64,000 nt of DNA, from the NCBI RefSeq assembly GCF_050948175.1, contig NC_135199.1:1302001-1366000 (forward strand), written 5' to 3'. Shown piece after piece: positions 63,120 through 64,000 of the stretch (the stretch's first letter is position 1; the number at the start of each line of letters is the position of its first letter). This DNA comes from Xylocopa sonorina (lineage: Eukaryota; Arthropoda; Insecta; Hymenoptera; Apidae). The notes beneath the pieces were generated by a model, which saw only the letters and a program-made list of their open reading frames with translations, had not been told where the DNA came from and searched no databases. Both the position numbers and the translations under genes were made by a program.

Positions 63120-63505
63120 CATCTAGACTAAGTTAGAATAAGTAAACTAGAGTAGAATAGATTAAAGGTAGTTTTTAAGATAGTATAGAATTAGAATAAG
63201 GAAAACTCTAGTGCTTAGCTAATAACTCTAGAATAAGATAGTTGGTAGCACTTAGTCTAAGAGCTATGTAAGAAAAAATATGAAAAGCAGCGGCCTATTC
63301 CGTTTGGAACGTCAAGGGTGTGCAGACGCAACACAGGACGAATAAAAAGTAGTTCTCGTGAAATACACGTGGTTTTCAATTCGTACAAGCTCTCTCACAT
63401 TCAACGAACCGCCACAACATGCCTACGGATGGGTGTTCCCATTAAGAATAACTTAGAAGTTACCGATGGATGGTGCTGCTGGCGGTCGGTCACTCACAAT
63501 CGTCC
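63120..63505. other. No gene; AG/TA-rich degenerate repeats then GC-moderate sequence
   Basis: 63120-63250 repeats short words (tagaataag, actctag, gcttag) without a fixed period. 63270-63505 has a 70-codon plus-strand frame (63318-63530) with no recognised domain that runs into the L block; not called. Confidence 0.3.
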
Positions 63506-63790
63506 GACGGCTAGTGCTGCTTGTGCTTAATAATCCATAAATTATAGACGACTGGTGTTACCAACAACCGATAGCAAATGCTTTCACATACAGCTGGTGC
63601 AACCGATAGTAGGTAACTCAAGACTTATGACCGACTGCTGTTGCCTGCGGTCGGTAACTCACGATATAACGACAGTAGGTGATGCCTGCGATCGATAACT
63701 TATGATATAATGACGGCTGGTTTTGCCAATAGCCGGGAATTCAAGAACTATCGGTGGATGGCATTGCCGGCTATCGGTAATCCATCTCTT
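63506..63790. repeat. About 41-bp degenerate minisatellite, copy C
   Basis: Same sequence as 11165-11436 of copy A (taataatccataaatta, gactg-tg, cgataact-atgatata). It shows that the composite unit extends past L. Confidence 0.6.
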
Positions 63791-64000
63791 ACTTGGCCTA
63801 ACTTAATCTAACATCCACTAAACTTAATTTAAACCAACCTAACCTCAGTTACACCTAATCTGACTTAACCTGCCTTCATTCAAATCTAACCTTACCTAAC
63901 ACAATCAAACATTCCCTTCATAAACATAAACAAATGAAACCTACGCTTTCTTAAATCTAACCCAACATAATTGAGCAACCTACAAACATTCCCATAACCC
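63791..64000. repeat. Degenerate CCTAA-like tract, copy C
   Basis: Collinear with 11440-11975 of copy A, minus the MITE (acttaatct, cctcagttacacctaatctgac, cctacgctttcttaaatct). It carries a single unoccupied TTAA where the MITE sits in A. It runs off the window. Confidence 0.55.

Larger units (their letters stand above)
62447..63505. other. About 1.06-kb insert specific to copy C
   Basis: In copy A the sequence gtgattcttgctggtgttgcttgtg is continuous; in C about 1.06 kb lies between gtaattct and agtgctgcttgtg. The insert includes TTAACCTTTTCAGCACTGAGG near 62925, which resembles one end of the piggyBac MITE of copy A. It also holds a 70-codon open stretch and a region rich in ctagaataag words (63120-63250). 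No second matching end or target duplication was found, so it may be composite. Confidence 0.5.

Overview
This window looks like repeat-rich heterochromatin from an insect nuclear genome. I found no intact host gene, no tRNA or rRNA gene, no CRISPR array and no bacterial-style operon. The insect call rests on an AT-rich background, three piggyBac-type transposon families, a copia element whose primer-binding site resembles the internal initiator-tRNA site known from Drosophila copia, Ty3/gypsy and APE-type LINE relics, and degenerate CCTAA-like tracts. Hymenoptera is a guess only.

The backbone is a tandem satellite, here called S, with monomers of about 172-178 bp (nucleosome length). It has two subfamilies. 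S-a carries the palindromes GCGATATCGC and AACGCGTT. S-b reads gcgatggcgcatc with caaagtaagtaagctg. S occurs in more than a dozen blocks and changes polarity repeatedly; many of the switches coincide with transposon remnants. A second, AT-rich satellite, T, of about 132 bp occupies 37741-41540.

A composite unit ordered S-a, S-b, X element, L occurs three times. Copy A is 782-12010 (+), copy B is 32103 back to 21784 (-), and copy C is 51111-64000 (+). L is a non-satellite block of at least 5 kb with no recognised function. It holds one small open frame that is intact in copy C (58940-59344) and broken by the same stop codon in A and B. Comparing the three copies gives empty sites for several insertions. 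These define two 1.4-kb X elements (termini TGTGACG, 4-bp target duplications) at 3622-5031 and 9014-10391, and a 312-bp piggyBac MITE with TTAA duplications at 11482-11793.

Between the units lie the following. A LINE 5' fragment is at 12820-13350. A piggyBac copy (B1, 14391-17988) is split by a second, complete-ended piggyBac (A, 14678-16716). A solo copia-type LTR is at 18738-19055 and a LINE gag/endonuclease relic at 19706-21775. A GC-rich inverted-arm structure at 29251-30876 sits between oppositely oriented satellite blocks. A Ty3/gypsy element is at 32104-35916. A third piggyBac (C, 38106-40457) lies inside the T satellite. A piggyBac B 5' end on the minus strand (42556-43153) lies near a B body on the plus strand (43821-45165). 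A copia element is at 46143-48488 (-) and a second gypsy copy at 49340-51110 (-). Every transposase, gag or pol frame seen is broken. The window is best read as satellite DNA that has absorbed, duplicated and inverted mobile elements.
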